The notes beneath the pieces are model-generated. The model did no database searches. It was not told the DNA's origin and saw nothing but the letters and a program-made list of their open reading frames with translations. A stretch of 64,000 nt of DNA from Nitrospira sp. (lineage in GTDB: Bacteria; Nitrospirota; Nitrospiria; Nitrospirales; UBA8639): NCBI GenBank assembly GCA_011523385.1, contig WTGX01000019.1, positions 30,059 to 94,058 on the forward strand, in the 5' to 3' direction. Within the stretch, counting starts at the first letter, position 1, and the number at the start of each line of letters is the position of its first letter. The translations under genes were made by a program, and so were the position numbers. Of this stretch, positions 45,355-54,247 are shown in pieces.

Positions 45355-45642
45355 TTATCCTCTGTGGTAATCGACAATCTCGATATTGAAAGCGTCGCCT
45401 TTGCGAAACTCGAAGCAAATCCGCCAGGGTCCGTTTACGGTCATAGCCCATTGACCTTTGCGCTCCCCCTTGAGTTTGTGCAACCCGACGCTCTTGAGTG
45501 GACTCAGGTCTCGAAGCGTTTCGGCGGCATTCAGCGCCAGCAACAGATCGATAGCCATATCAATATCCAGGCTACGAAATTGGTTTGGCCGTGCTCCTTC
45601 CCAGATTTTGCGGCTCGCCGTGTTGCGCCATGACCGGAGCAT
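45355..45642 (-). CDS. higB: HigB-family toxin
   Basis: A 95-residue RelE-fold mRNA interferase. Family features are the basic N-terminus, KLKGERKGQWAMTVNGPWRICFEF and the end IEIVDYHRG. HigB cuts mRNA on the ribosome and is neutralised by HigA, encoded just after it. The pair is one of four toxin-antitoxin units in the parC-parE interval. Confidence 0.95.
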   Translation of the reverse strand: MLRSWRNTASRKIWEGARPNQFRSLDIDMAIDLLLALNAAETLRDLSPLKSVGLHKLKGERKGQWAMTVNGPWRICFEFRKGDAFNIEIVDYHRG

Positions 45643-45670
45643 GGCAAAAACATACTACGCGAAGCGGTAA

Positions 45671-45699
45671 AGTACAACCGTTAAACGACTAAAGGTCAA
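45671..45699 (-). promoter_or_regulatory. probable higBA promoter
   Basis: TTGACC (45699-45694), 17 bases, TGTACT (45676-45671) on the minus strand, about 30 bases before higB. The -10 match is modest. Confidence 0.4.
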
Positions 45700-45811
45700 C
45701 AAAGGATTCGTCTTGATCCATTGAATCCGGTTCTCGAACCATGAGCGTGCAGAAGTGGAGAGAATCATCGAGGATTTGCCGGGCGAGGCACTAAATTCTG
45801 GCTCGGCAAAG

Positions 45812-45840
45812 GTGCAGGCGGACACGCAGGTCCGCCCCTA
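45812..45840. repeat. short dispersed inverted repeat GGCGGAC / GTCCGCC
   Basis: A 7-bp perfect stem with a 6-base loop, followed by CCTACAT. It touches the end of the ParD-like gene. Related sequence occurs at 26,190-26,240. Confidence 0.5.
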
Positions 45841-46092
45841 CATAGGCGAGCCGCTTTTTCGCAACCGCTCCTGGATCGCGGTTCTGACGTCCGCCGGTGT
45901 GGGGGTGCCGGGGGCGCATTTTTCGTCTTCGGCTAAGGCGAGGCGAATGGCTTCGACGCCGGCATCGCGTTGTTGTTGCTCCCGGATGAGGTCGCTGATG
46001 ACTTCACTTTCGGAGCGATATTGCCCGCTGGCGACCTGGGCTTTCAGCCACTCGTCGTGCGTATCTGTAATGGAAATGGTCCTTCTTGGCAT
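45838..46092 (-). CDS. ParD-like antitoxin without visible partner
   Basis: An 84-residue ribbon-helix-helix protein: RRTISITDTHDEWLKAQVASGQYRSESEVISDLIREQQQRD is the ParD/CopG N-terminal domain, and the tail carries the acidic toxin-binding part. GGAGG precedes two adjacent ATGs (46095 and 46092). ParE toxin genes normally follow directly, but the next 190 bases have no ParE-like frame; the gene ends at a dispersed repeat. It is likely an orphan antitoxin whose toxin was lost. Confidence 0.85.
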   Translation of the reverse strand: MPRRTISITDTHDEWLKAQVASGQYRSESEVISDLIREQQQRDAGVEAIRLALAEDEKCAPGTPTPADVRTAIQERLRKSGSPM

Positions 46093-46231
46093 CATTTTTC
46101 CTCCATTTTTAGACAATTATGTATACAAACAGCATCTATTTGACGTAATAATGCACCATTTTAGCGACTTATTCAATAGGTCAGACAATCGGTTGAATCC
46201 TTTGCAGGATGCGGAAATGGCATGGTCTTAT

Positions 46232-46672
46232 CTACGGTTTCTCTGGTTTTCCTTCCGGAGGGAGGCGTTTACGGAACGCGCGCGGGGTAAGAATCGGAAC
46301 AGGAAAGGTTTGCGTCATGGCGAGTAGGTCTTTATCGCCGGTTACCAAGGCGTCGGCTTGGGCCCCGAGTGCAAGTTGGAGGAAGGGGCGATCGAATGGG
46401 TCGCGGCACTGCGGAATTTTACCCGGATTCGATATGGTGACGGTTTCGCACCAGGGCAGAAAATCTGCCAGCAGGTCCTCCCGCTCGCCATCAGTCAGAT
46501 CGAATTTCGGATAACTCAGGGCCCGAATTAATTCGTTCATCGTCTCGCGGCTTACCAGTGGACAGACACGGTGAGTCTGCCATGCCATTCGCAGCCAGGA
46601 AAGCGTGCCAGCATGAAACAATAGCGACGAGAGCAGTACGTTGGTGTCGATAACAACGCGCGGAGGACTCAT
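46232..46672 (-). CDS. PIN-domain toxin
   Basis: A 146-residue PIN-family putative ribonuclease. Acidic residues lie in RVVIDTNVLLSSLLF (Asp9), SRETMNELI, RDPFDRPFLQLAL and LVTGDKDLL, in the usual order. The start overlaps the antitoxin stop by 4 bases. Together with the AbrB-type gene it forms a complete toxin-antitoxin pair next to parC. Confidence 0.9.
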   Translation of the reverse strand: MSPPRVVIDTNVLLSSLLFHAGTLSWLRMAWQTHRVCPLVSRETMNELIRALSYPKFDLTDGEREDLLADFLPWCETVTISNPGKIPQCRDPFDRPFLQLALGAQADALVTGDKDLLAMTQTFPVPILTPRAFRKRLPPEGKPEKP

Positions 46673-46893
46673 TCCGCTTCACGCGCCCAAGCCACCGCGT
46701 CGGCTACGTCCGCCTCGGACAGGCCTAACTCGGCTAACTTGGCGCGTACGGTGCCCGCGCGAGTGATCCGCACGGGAGTCAGCACGATGCAGCCGTTTTC
46801 TCTGGTCACGTCAAAATACTCCGCGCCTTCAAAATCGGACAGGATCGATTTCGGCAGAGTCAGCTGGTTTTTTGATGTCAGTTTAGCGAGCAT
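46669..46893 (-). CDS. AbrB/SpoVT-type antitoxin
   Basis: A 74-residue protein with an AbrB swapped-hairpin DNA-binding start (MLAKLTSKNQLTLPKSILSDF, then AEYFDVTRENGCIVLTPV) and a C-terminal helix (LAELGLSEADVADAVAWAREAE) that would bind the PIN toxin. Upstream, three direct GTAAGGA(A/G) repeats occupy 46909-46930 in the gap before parC. Confidence 0.9.
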   Translation of the reverse strand: MLAKLTSKNQLTLPKSILSDFEGAEYFDVTRENGCIVLTPVRITRAGTVRAKLAELGLSEADVADAVAWAREAE

Positions 46894-46975
46894 GACAATC
46901 TCGATAGTAAGGAAGTAAGGAGGTAAGGAATTATTACATTATTCCATGAACATTTCAATATGCATCTTGGCTTTT

Positions 46976-49408
46976 TTAGATGTTCTCCGTATCAAGGGCC
47001 GGCAGTTCGACGGGCAAGGCTTCGGCTCCTTTCAGGGTCCCGCGTTTGAACAAGGCATGGCCTTTTCCCCCGCGACTGACGGGTTGATACTTTCTCGTTG
47101 AAATGGGAAACAACGTGCCACCTTCCTGTTTCACGACCACCAGTTGGTCCTGCTTCCGGGACAACAGCCGCATGGCCAGGACTCTGTCCGCGGAGTCGAG
47201 TTTGATGACCGTCACTCCTCGTCCCGGACCGGAGAGGACGCCGACTTCCCCGGCGTTGCACAGGAGCACGCGGCCCCGTTGCGAGGCGACCGCGAGGATG
47301 GGCGCTGCCGCGGACGGGACCAGGGTTTCGACGCTCACGACTTCTTCCTGGTCCCGCAGTTTCATGAATTTTCGACCCAGCCGGGTCGAAGGTTCCTTGA
47401 ACGGACCCAGGTCAAAGCGCACGCCCATGCCGGCCGTTGACACGGCGATCCCTTGTCCGAGAGAAGCCCCGTCGTCTCCATCCGCCGTTGATCCGTCGAA
47501 GAGCGGGAGCGCCGGGGCCGCAGGTTTTCCAGCCGAAGCAGATAACCGGGGGGCCGGAGGGCCGTCACGTCGGGCGGCCCCTACAAGGGCTGCGATGATG
47601 CGCTCCCCGTCTTTGAATTTGAACAACTTTTGGGCGGGATCTCCGTAGCCGCTTCGGGCCGGCGGCAGATCGCCGATGCGCATGGTGTACGCGCTGCCGA
47701 AGTTCGAAAAGCACACGATGGTATCCACCGTGCTGCCGATCAGGGCGGTCAGCAGGGTGTCTCCTTCCCGGAGCCGTGTTTTCGAAAGATCCTTGACCAT
47801 CCCGACGCGGCGAATCCACCCGTCCGTTGAAATCGTGACCACGGCGTCTTCTTTGACGATGTAGGCCTCGGGGTCGAATTCGACTTCTTCGCCCTGGCGA
47901 CGCCCGACCCTGGTCCGGCGTTTGTCGCCGTACGTCTTGGCGAGGTCCCGGAGTTCCTGCTTGACGACGTTCCACAACTTCGGTTTCGACCCGAGGAGGG
48001 TCTTGAGATCCCGGGCCTGCTTCGTTTTCTCGGCCAGTTCGTCCAGCATTTTCTTGATCTCGGTACGGGACAGTTTGTAGATCGGCGTTTCCAGGATCGC
48101 GTTGGTTTGGGCGTCGTCGAGCCGGAACTTGCGTTTCAGTTTCTCGGCGGAGTCCGCCTTGCCGTCGCTTTGGCGGATGATGGTCAGCACCTGGTCCAGC
48201 GCGTCGAAAATGATTTGGAATCCCGACAGGAGATGGATGCGTTGTTCCAGGATTCTCAGGTCATAGGAGAACCGGCGTGTGACCGTGTCAAAGCGAAAGG
48301 CGATGAATTGTTCGAGGATTTCCTTGAGGGACAGGCACCGGGGGCGCGCGGTGGCGGTGCCCGGAGCCGGAATCAGACACGTGAGGTTGACGGAAAAGTT
48401 GTGCTGGAGCGGGGTGTTCTTGAACAGATAGGCCATGGCCAGGTCGGCATCGGCGTCCTTCTGCAGTTCCAGCACGATGTTGACGTCGGTCGTGGATTCG
48501 TCGCGCACGTCGACCAGTTGCGGCACCTTTTTGGCGGCGATGAGTTCGCCGATGCGTTCGACGATCGTGGCCTTGTCCACGGCAAAGGGGATCGAGGTCA
48601 CGACGCTCCGGGATTTGCCGTGTGAGCCCGGGACCACCGTGAACTCCCCGCGCACGCGCACCAGTCCCTGGCCGGTCTCATAGATCTCCCGAAGTTCGGT
48701 CCGGGTGTTCAGGATCTCCCCGCCGGTGGGGAAATCCGGTCCTTTGATCGACTTCATGAGGTCGGAAATCGTGCACGTCCGGTCGTCGATCAGGGCCACG
48801 GCGCCGTTGACGACTTCCTCGAGGTTGTGGGGCGGCACGTTGGTGGCCATGCCCACGGCAATGCCGGTGGACCCGTTGACCAGCAGGTTGGGAAACGGCG
48901 CGGGCAGGACCAGCGGCTCTTCGTCCTTGCCGTCGTAATTGGGCTGAAACTCGACCGTGTCCTTGTTGAGTTCGTTCAGCAGTTCCACGGCGACCGGGGT
49001 GAGTTTGGCTTCGGTGTACCGGTAAGCCGCGGGCGGGTCGCCGTCCAGGCTGCCGAAGTTGCCGTGGCCGTCCACGAGGGGGGCGCGCAGGGACCACCAT
49101 TGCGCCATGCGCGCCATGGCGTCGTACACCGCGGAGTCGCCGTGGGGATGCCATTCCCCGATCACCGACCCGACGACTTTTGCGCTCTTGATGGGTGGCC
49201 GGTCGGGCGATAACCGGTGGTTGTGAAACATGGAAAACAGAATGCGCCGCTGGACCGGTTTCAGGCCGTCCCGCACGTCGGGCAAGGCGCGGGCGGTAAT
49301 GACGGACAGCGCGTAGTTGAGGTACCGCTGACGCGCGGTTTGATCGAGCGGCACCGTGGTAACGGGTGCCGTGTGCTTGCTTGGCGTGCGTGCTTGCGAT
49401 CGTGCCAT
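46976..49408 (-). CDS. parC: DNA topoisomerase IV subunit A
   Basis: An 810-residue type IIA topoisomerase cleavage subunit. The catalytic tyrosine is Tyr131 (AAYRYTEAKL). The quinolone-resistance region is HPHGDSAVYDAM with the usual Ser92 and no known resistance change. The winged-helix start is DVRDGLKPVQRRILFSM, and the GyrA-type C-terminal propellers begin after about residue 500. They include a low-complexity linker (about 615-650) rich in Ala, Pro and Arg. ATG at 49408 is chosen over a TTG one codon earlier. Its partner parE lies 4.5 kb downstream, beyond an accessory island. Confidence 0.93.
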   Translation of the reverse strand: MARSQARTPSKHTAPVTTVPLDQTARQRYLNYALSVITARALPDVRDGLKPVQRRILFSMFHNHRLSPDRPPIKSAKVVGSVIGEWHPHGDSAVYDAMARMAQWWSLRAPLVDGHGNFGSLDGDPPAAYRYTEAKLTPVAVELLNELNKDTVEFQPNYDGKDEEPLVLPAPFPNLLVNGSTGIAVGMATNVPPHNLEEVVNGAVALIDDRTCTISDLMKSIKGPDFPTGGEILNTRTELREIYETGQGLVRVRGEFTVVPGSHGKSRSVVTSIPFAVDKATIVERIGELIAAKKVPQLVDVRDESTTDVNIVLELQKDADADLAMAYLFKNTPLQHNFSVNLTCLIPAPGTATARPRCLSLKEILEQFIAFRFDTVTRRFSYDLRILEQRIHLLSGFQIIFDALDQVLTIIRQSDGKADSAEKLKRKFRLDDAQTNAILETPIYKLSRTEIKKMLDELAEKTKQARDLKTLLGSKPKLWNVVKQELRDLAKTYGDKRRTRVGRRQGEEVEFDPEAYIVKEDAVVTISTDGWIRRVGMVKDLSKTRLREGDTLLTALIGSTVDTIVCFSNFGSAYTMRIGDLPPARSGYGDPAQKLFKFKDGERIIAALVGAARRDGPPAPRLSASAGKPAAPALPLFDGSTADGDDGASLGQGIAVSTAGMGVRFDLGPFKEPSTRLGRKFMKLRDQEEVVSVETLVPSAAAPILAVASQRGRVLLCNAGEVGVLSGPGRGVTVIKLDSADRVLAMRLLSRKQDQLVVVKQEGGTLFPISTRKYQPVSRGGKGHALFKRGTLKGAEALPVELPALDTENI

Positions 49409-49454
49409 CAATCGTCTTCCGGGTTCACGTCGGGTTACGCGACGTCAATCCGGC

Positions 49455-50891
49455 CTACGGGGACGGGGATGAGATGTCCTGACGGTTTTGCGGATCCCGC
49501 TTCGGTGTCGCGGTGTCGTTCGTACGAGGAGAAGCGCGATGTAGGGGGCCGTTGACGTGGGATTGCACCCACTGGCCATCCCACCATTCCATGGGATTGA
49601 TCTGGACTCCGTGAAGCAGCAGGCTGAAATGCAGATGATCGCCTGCGGCCAACCCCGTCATGCCTGACCGTCCGATGATTTGCCCCTTGCGGACGACGTC
49701 TCCCTTCTCCGCGGCGAACGAGGAGAGATGGGCATACAGCGACTGGAGCCCATAGCCGTGATCGATCACAATGGTGTTTCCGTAAATACCGAAAAACTCG
49801 GCCAGCACGACGATTCCGTCATTGGCCGCTTCCACCGGGTAACGTTTGGTGACGGCCAGGTCGAACCCCAAATGGTATTGCGTATCCACGACGTTTCCGT
49901 CGTAGCGATATTCGCGGTGATCGGCAAATGCCGCTTCCACCTGGGAGTTGGATAATTGGATGAAGGCCCCGTTCCAGAGGAACTCAGGCCGGCTGTCCGA
50001 GGCCATGGCCGTCAGGCGGTCCGCCGTCCGTTGGCGCAAGACGTTGTTGACTTGGAGAAAGTTCTGAACCGGATCGTCCAGGTCTTCAATTTCAGGGGTC
50101 TGGGCGATGAGGGGACGAATCGTCCCATCGATGAAGCGATCGGAAATCATGATGGTTCGGGATCGCCATTTCCTGGGAAGAACGGTGACGTCGATCCGCT
50201 GTTCCGCGTGATTGCCCAAACCGTCGTCCGCGACGAGTAGTACCGGGGTCGAAGCCGAGAGGTCATGAGGAAAGGCAAAGAGGGAGAACGCGCTGAAGGC
50301 TCGCTCGGAGTTGGGGTAGCCCGGGAAAAACGTTTCGCCGATTCGGACTCCGTATCGTTGCGCATCATCGGAGACGCGGTAGACCACGGCCCCCGCTCCG
50401 CCTTGCGAAACGGGCAAGGGGGCTGACAGGACTTCCAGCCGTGGGGGCGTAAATTTCACGGCGACGTCCTGTTCAATCCTTGCCCAATTCCCCTCGAAAA
50501 AACCTCGCCAGGAATAATCGCGTGCCGTAATGACAAGCGTGACGAGCCCCCGGCGCTTGGGGATAGTGTCGTCGTCGAACGGGATGAGAGTGAGGTCGTA
50601 GCTGTTATCGGCGTTACCACCGATGGAAAGGGGGGATTGCGCGACAAACTGTTCTTGCGCCAGCGTGTAACTCTCGAGATTTTGCACAAGATTGACGGTC
50701 ACCTCTTGGAGACCCGTTCCGGCATCCTCGACGTGAAGGACCAACGGGGTCGTCGGGCCGGCTTGGGTGAAGGGCTCCACCAGCGTGATCTGAGGCGGCG
50801 TCCCGTCTCCCCAGCGATAAAAGGCCGTCATGGCCAGGTAAAAGGCGACGATGGCGAGCGCAATCGCGTAAAAGAGGCTTTTCTTATTCAC
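49455..50891 (-). CDS. membrane-anchored M23 family metallopeptidase
   Basis: A 478-residue periplasmic protein from GTG at 50891. One N-terminal transmembrane helix (about 7-25), beta-rich immunoglobulin-like regions (about 30-300) and a C-terminal M23 (LytM) domain (about 350-440). Zinc/catalytic residues are His in YHLGFDLAV with its Asp, and HLHFSLLLHG near the end, so it is likely an active peptidoglycan endopeptidase. An upstream TTG (50957) would extend it by 22 residues, but these would come before the helix, so the GTG is preferred although its ribosome-binding site is weak. Confidence 0.87.
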   Translation of the reverse strand: MNKKSLFYAIALAIVAFYLAMTAFYRWGDGTPPQITLVEPFTQAGPTTPLVLHVEDAGTGLQEVTVNLVQNLESYTLAQEQFVAQSPLSIGGNADNSYDLTLIPFDDDTIPKRRGLVTLVITARDYSWRGFFEGNWARIEQDVAVKFTPPRLEVLSAPLPVSQGGAGAVVYRVSDDAQRYGVRIGETFFPGYPNSERAFSAFSLFAFPHDLSASTPVLLVADDGLGNHAEQRIDVTVLPRKWRSRTIMISDRFIDGTIRPLIAQTPEIEDLDDPVQNFLQVNNVLRQRTADRLTAMASDSRPEFLWNGAFIQLSNSQVEAAFADHREYRYDGNVVDTQYHLGFDLAVTKRYPVEAANDGIVVLAEFFGIYGNTIVIDHGYGLQSLYAHLSSFAAEKGDVVRKGQIIGRSGMTGLAAGDHLHFSLLLHGVQINPMEWWDGQWVQSHVNGPLHRASPRTNDTATPKRDPQNRQDISSPSP

Positions 50892-51010
50892 GGCTGATAC
50901 GTCGAAGGGAAATAAACAAGATACAAGGGGAATATCAAGATACCATGATTCCGTCAACTAAAGAAAGAAGAGGCAGGTGCGCCGGCCGTTTTCCGGGCGG
51001 GGCGGCGACT

Positions 51011-52198
51011 TTACCGGTTCGTCCTGGCCGGGGTGATCCTGTGGATGCCGCCCCCGTGATCCACGACGTACAGTTCGCCTGCCTCATCCTCGCCGAAGGA
51101 GGAGATTCTTAGCCCCGAGGCCAGAAGGACGAGCGGTTGTCCGTCGATCAAGCCCATGATCCGGCCGCTGCAGTAATCTCCGAATATGTACGTTCCTCGC
51201 AGAAACTCCACTCGTGTCCCACGATATACGTAGCCCCCGGTGACGGCACAGTGGGGTGATTGATTCGGGTATTCCGCCACCGGGAGGGTCAGCCCGGACG
51301 TGGCGCAGCCGCGAGAGGGCTGAAAACAATGGGCCCCTTCCATGACGCGCCACCCATAGTTGTTTCCCGCTTCCACCACGTCGATTTCTTCCCAGCGATG
51401 TTGTCCCACGTCCGCAGCCCACAATCGGCCGGTCTGCCGGTCGAAAGAAAATCTCCAGGGATTGCGGAAGCCCAGGGCGAAGATTTCCCGTCCGCGTCGT
51501 TGCCCGGCAAACGGGTTGCCGGGAGGAATGCCGTACGGGTCTCCCTGATCCACGTCGATGCGCAACATCTTGCCCAGCAAGGTGTTCGGGTTTTGCCCTC
51601 GATTTTCGGGGTCGCCGCCTGCTCCGCCGTCTCCCGTGGCAATGTACAGGTACCCGTCCGGACCGAAGGCCAGCATCCCGCCGTTATGGTTCGTATACGG
51701 CTGTTGAATCGTGAGCAGGAGTTTTTCGTTGGGGAGGGCGCGGGCGGGGTCTTGTGAAACCTGAAATTCCGCCACGACCGTTGCCCCGTCCGGCTTTCTT
51801 GTATAATTGACGAAGAATCGTCCGTTTTCCGCAAAGCGAGGGTGAAACGCCAACCCCAGCAGCCCCATTTCCCCACCGAAATCGATCCGGTCGGAAATGT
51901 CCAGAAATGCGGACGATTGCAGGGTACCGTTTTGCAGGATGCGGATTCTTCCCGGCTGTTCCAGGATAAAGAGCCGGCGGCTCTGGTCACCCGCGTGCCC
52001 GATGAAGACCGGTTGGACGAGCCCCTGCGTCAGGACGGGAGCCAGGGCGATTTCTTCAGCGGCAGGCTGAGGGGTTTGAGATAACGCGCATGCCGGATGC
52101 GCGGACGACAGGAAGAAGAAAACTCCAAACGTGGCGAGGATTGCACACCGTTTGCCGTCCTTGTTATAAGGTACGCTTACGTTTATCGGGCAGGCCAT
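51011..52198 (-). CDS. PQQ-dependent sugar dehydrogenase
   Basis: A 395-residue exported six-bladed propeller of the soluble aldose dehydrogenase (YliI) type. Family motifs are GLLGLAFHPRF, YTNHNGGMLAFGPDGYLYIA with GDGGAGGDPENRGQN, and ALGFRNPWRFSFD followed by ADVGQHRWEEID; the NHNGG region includes the active-site His. A signal segment (about 18-40, ILATFGVFFFLSSAHPACA) precedes the mature protein. The ATG at 52198 overlaps the start codon of the divergent gene at 52197, so one of the two starts may lie further inside. Confidence 0.92.
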   Translation of the reverse strand: MACPINVSVPYNKDGKRCAILATFGVFFFLSSAHPACALSQTPQPAAEEIALAPVLTQGLVQPVFIGHAGDQSRRLFILEQPGRIRILQNGTLQSSAFLDISDRIDFGGEMGLLGLAFHPRFAENGRFFVNYTRKPDGATVVAEFQVSQDPARALPNEKLLLTIQQPYTNHNGGMLAFGPDGYLYIATGDGGAGGDPENRGQNPNTLLGKMLRIDVDQGDPYGIPPGNPFAGQRRGREIFALGFRNPWRFSFDRQTGRLWAADVGQHRWEEIDVVEAGNNYGWRVMEGAHCFQPSRGCATSGLTLPVAEYPNQSPHCAVTGGYVYRGTRVEFLRGTYIFGDYCSGRIMGLIDGQPLVLLASGLRISSFGEDEAGELYVVDHGGGIHRITPARTNR

Positions 52199-52391
52199 GA
52201 TTCTCAAATTTGAAAACGATCCGTTGGATTCCGAACATTCCGGTGGACATTTCTATCACGTTTGTCAGGGACGTATCCAGGAGAAGGAATTATCGATCCC
52301 TCCACCGGATCAGCCGTACGAATGCCCGCAATGCGGCCTGGACCTCGAAACGGAAGATTTCTTCCTGGCCCAGCAGCGCGGCTGGTCGTGA
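52197..52391 (+). CDS. 64-residue zinc-ribbon-like protein
   Basis: A small acidic protein with a CPQCG knuckle near residue 43 (YECPQCGLDLETEDFF) and one more Cys near residue 23 (HVCQGR), so a complete four-cysteine zinc site is not certain. The frame is divergent from the sugar dehydrogenase and their ATGs overlap. No obvious ribosome-binding site. It may act with the next small Cys-pair gene. Confidence 0.6.
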   Translation: MILKFENDPLDSEHSGGHFYHVCQGRIQEKELSIPPPDQPYECPQCGLDLETEDFFLAQQRGWS

Positions 52392-52486
52392 CGAGTTCTG
52401 CGGTTGTGGAAGAGCACGTTGAAAAAGACGGGTGCCGTGGTCGAGACTTGTGTGACACGTGACCGGGTTTCGGGAAGAGGCGTAGC

Positions 52487-52696
52487 ATGAGCGGGAGCCA
52501 CGGTCGAAAAACCGTCTCGGTGATGCGCGGGATCATGATGTTGTGTGACATCTGTTACCGGGACGTGCTCGATGAAAAATTGGCCGACAACCGGAATTAC
52601 GTCGAGAACTATGAGGCACTGTTCGATGTCTTATGCCCGGGTTGTGAAGATATCAACCGCCCGTTGGTCGATGATATGTTGGGCAGTTCCGAGTAA
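52487..52696 (+). CDS. 69-residue protein with two CxxC pairs
   Basis: Two Cys pairs, CDIC and CPGC, about 30 residues apart (MLCDICYRDVLDEKLADN and DVLCPGCEDINRP), suggest a structural zinc site. An AGGCGTAG region precedes the ATG at 52487; a start at the internal MRGIMM is also possible. Function is unknown. It follows the other small Cys-pair gene by 95 bases and could be in one transcript with it. Confidence 0.65.
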   Translation: MSGSHGRKTVSVMRGIMMLCDICYRDVLDEKLADNRNYVENYEALFDVLCPGCEDINRPLVDDMLGSSE

Positions 52697-52807
52697 AGAT
52701 TCCCTTCACCGGCTACGTCTGAGTGGAGGGATGGCTTGCAGGCCGGCCTCACAAATGGGGCACATGAAGTCACGTCATTCTTGAGAGTTGAGAGTAAGGA
52801 GTATCAC

Positions 52808-53788
52808 ATGACGGCATGGAAGTACGTGCCTCACACTTTCGCGGGAGCAAGCTTGGCTCAGACGGCCCTCCTCTTGTGCGTTTCGGGGCTGCCATCGGTC
52901 GTTCTGGCCGAACCCATGAGCCCTCAGCTTCCGCAACCGGCTATTCCCGCACAACTGGTACATCCGACTGAACAGACTGCCGTTGCACCTGCCAGCCCTC
53001 GTGCGTCTGAGGATAGTATCGGCTTGCAGTATTTTCCACCCGACCCGGCCGGCGCTCCCCGCGGACTGGGCGAGGACAAGCCTTCCGGGGAATTGGAGGG
53101 AGATAACGACGAGAACATTCAGATCCTGGATGAAACGATCGTCGAGGACATGTTTGAAGATCCCTTTGCGATCGAGAGCGAGCCGGTTCACGATCCCTGG
53201 GAACCGTTCAATTCGAGGATGTTTTCCCTCAACTACAATATTGACCGCTACGCGCTGAAGCCGGCGGCCAGGGTTTACTCCAGCGTCATCGCACCGGACC
53301 TTCAGGATTCCCTGGCCAATGCGTTTGACAATCTGGGGTTTGCCTCACGATTTCTCAACAGCATCTTCCAGGGAAGAATCGATCGGGCCGAAACCGAAAT
53401 GCTGCGATTTCTTCTGAATTCGACCCTTGGTGTGGGAGGGCTCTTTGACGTGGCCAAGTATATGTTCGACATTGAAGCCCCGCCTGCGGAAGATACCGCC
53501 CAGACCTTGGCCACCTATGGGGTTGCTTCCGGGCCCTATATGGTCCTGCCGTTGCTCCCTCCCATGACGGTTCGGGATGCAGTGGGGTTTGCCGGCGATA
53601 TTTTCATGAACCCCGTCAACTATTTTATTCCGTTTGCCCCGAACCTGGTTCTGAATGCGGGGGGCCGCGTGAATGATCGGGCCGTCAACCTCGAGACGTT
53701 CGAGGGGCTTGAAGAATCCACCGTTGACCTGTACGGGGCCGTCCGGTCGGGTTATATGGGCCGTCGGGCCAAAGCCATGCAGGAGTAG
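52808..53788 (+). CDS. mlaA: MlaA family phospholipid-transport protein
   Basis: A 326-residue MlaA (VacJ) homologue that removes misplaced phospholipids from the outer leaflet of the outer membrane. Signal peptide 1-35 ends VVLAEP, without a lipobox Cys, unlike E. coli MlaA. A Pro/Ala/acidic linker (36-130) follows. The MlaA domain starts DPWEPFNSRMFSLNYNIDRY and has the blocks FLNSIFQGR, RFLLNSTLGVGGLFDVAKYM and TLATYGVASGPYMVLPLLPP. AAGGAG lies 6 bases before the ATG. The other mla genes are not nearby. Confidence 0.93.
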   Translation: MTAWKYVPHTFAGASLAQTALLLCVSGLPSVVLAEPMSPQLPQPAIPAQLVHPTEQTAVAPASPRASEDSIGLQYFPPDPAGAPRGLGEDKPSGELEGDNDENIQILDETIVEDMFEDPFAIESEPVHDPWEPFNSRMFSLNYNIDRYALKPAARVYSSVIAPDLQDSLANAFDNLGFASRFLNSIFQGRIDRAETEMLRFLLNSTLGVGGLFDVAKYMFDIEAPPAEDTAQTLATYGVASGPYMVLPLLPPMTVRDAVGFAGDIFMNPVNYFIPFAPNLVLNAGGRVNDRAVNLETFEGLEESTVDLYGAVRSGYMGRRAKAMQE

Positions 53789-53817
53789 TTTCCCGTTGCC
53801 GTTCACGGCCTCTCTTC

Positions 53818-53893
53818 AGTTGTAGCCGCGGCATCTTATGCCGCTTGGAGGGGCCGCCACAAGAAGAAGCGCCATGAGATGGCGCAGCTACAA
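53818..53893. repeat. dispersed inverted-repeat element (TTGTAGCCGCG family)
   Basis: A 75-base copy with ends TTGTAGCCGCGGCATC and GATGGCGCAGCTACAA, between mlaA and the next gene. Compare 29503-29612. Confidence 0.75.
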
Positions 53894-53955
53894 ATACAGA
53901 GAAGAACACAGGGAATTGTCAACGAATGAGTGAACACAAACGGGGATAACCCGAG

Positions 53956-54225
53956 ATGTTTGAAGAAGAAAAAACGTTTATCCTGCGGTTCAATCTCGTC
54001 GCCGGGTTTCCGGAAGATTACGAGGGCGACGACGATGGGTACGCCTGGGTGCATGATTGGGAGACCCGGATCAAACCGGAGTTGCTCAAGACCGTGGTTG
54101 CGTCCCTGCGAGCCCATCCTTCCTGGTCCGTGCACGTGCGCAATCGGGGAATGGCGGCGACGGATGAAGTGGAAATTGCGTTGAAAAAAACGTTTTCAAA
54201 GGACGGCCGGTCGTTACCCGAGTGA
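53956..54225 (+). CDS. 89-residue conserved-looking hypothetical protein
   Basis: A small acidic protein: EEEKTFILRFNLVAGFPEDYEGDDDGYAWVHDWE followed by a helix (IKPELLKTVVASLRAHP) and a strand pair (WSVHVRNRGMAATDEVEIALKK). The alternation and codon use look like a real alpha/beta protein. No family is recognised. It lies 20 bases before the FG-GAP protein gene in the same direction and could be co-transcribed with it. Confidence 0.65.
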   Translation: MFEEEKTFILRFNLVAGFPEDYEGDDDGYAWVHDWETRIKPELLKTVVASLRAHPSWSVHVRNRGMAATDEVEIALKKTFSKDGRSLPE

Positions 54226-54247
54226 ACGGGAGGGCCGAGGGAGCGTG

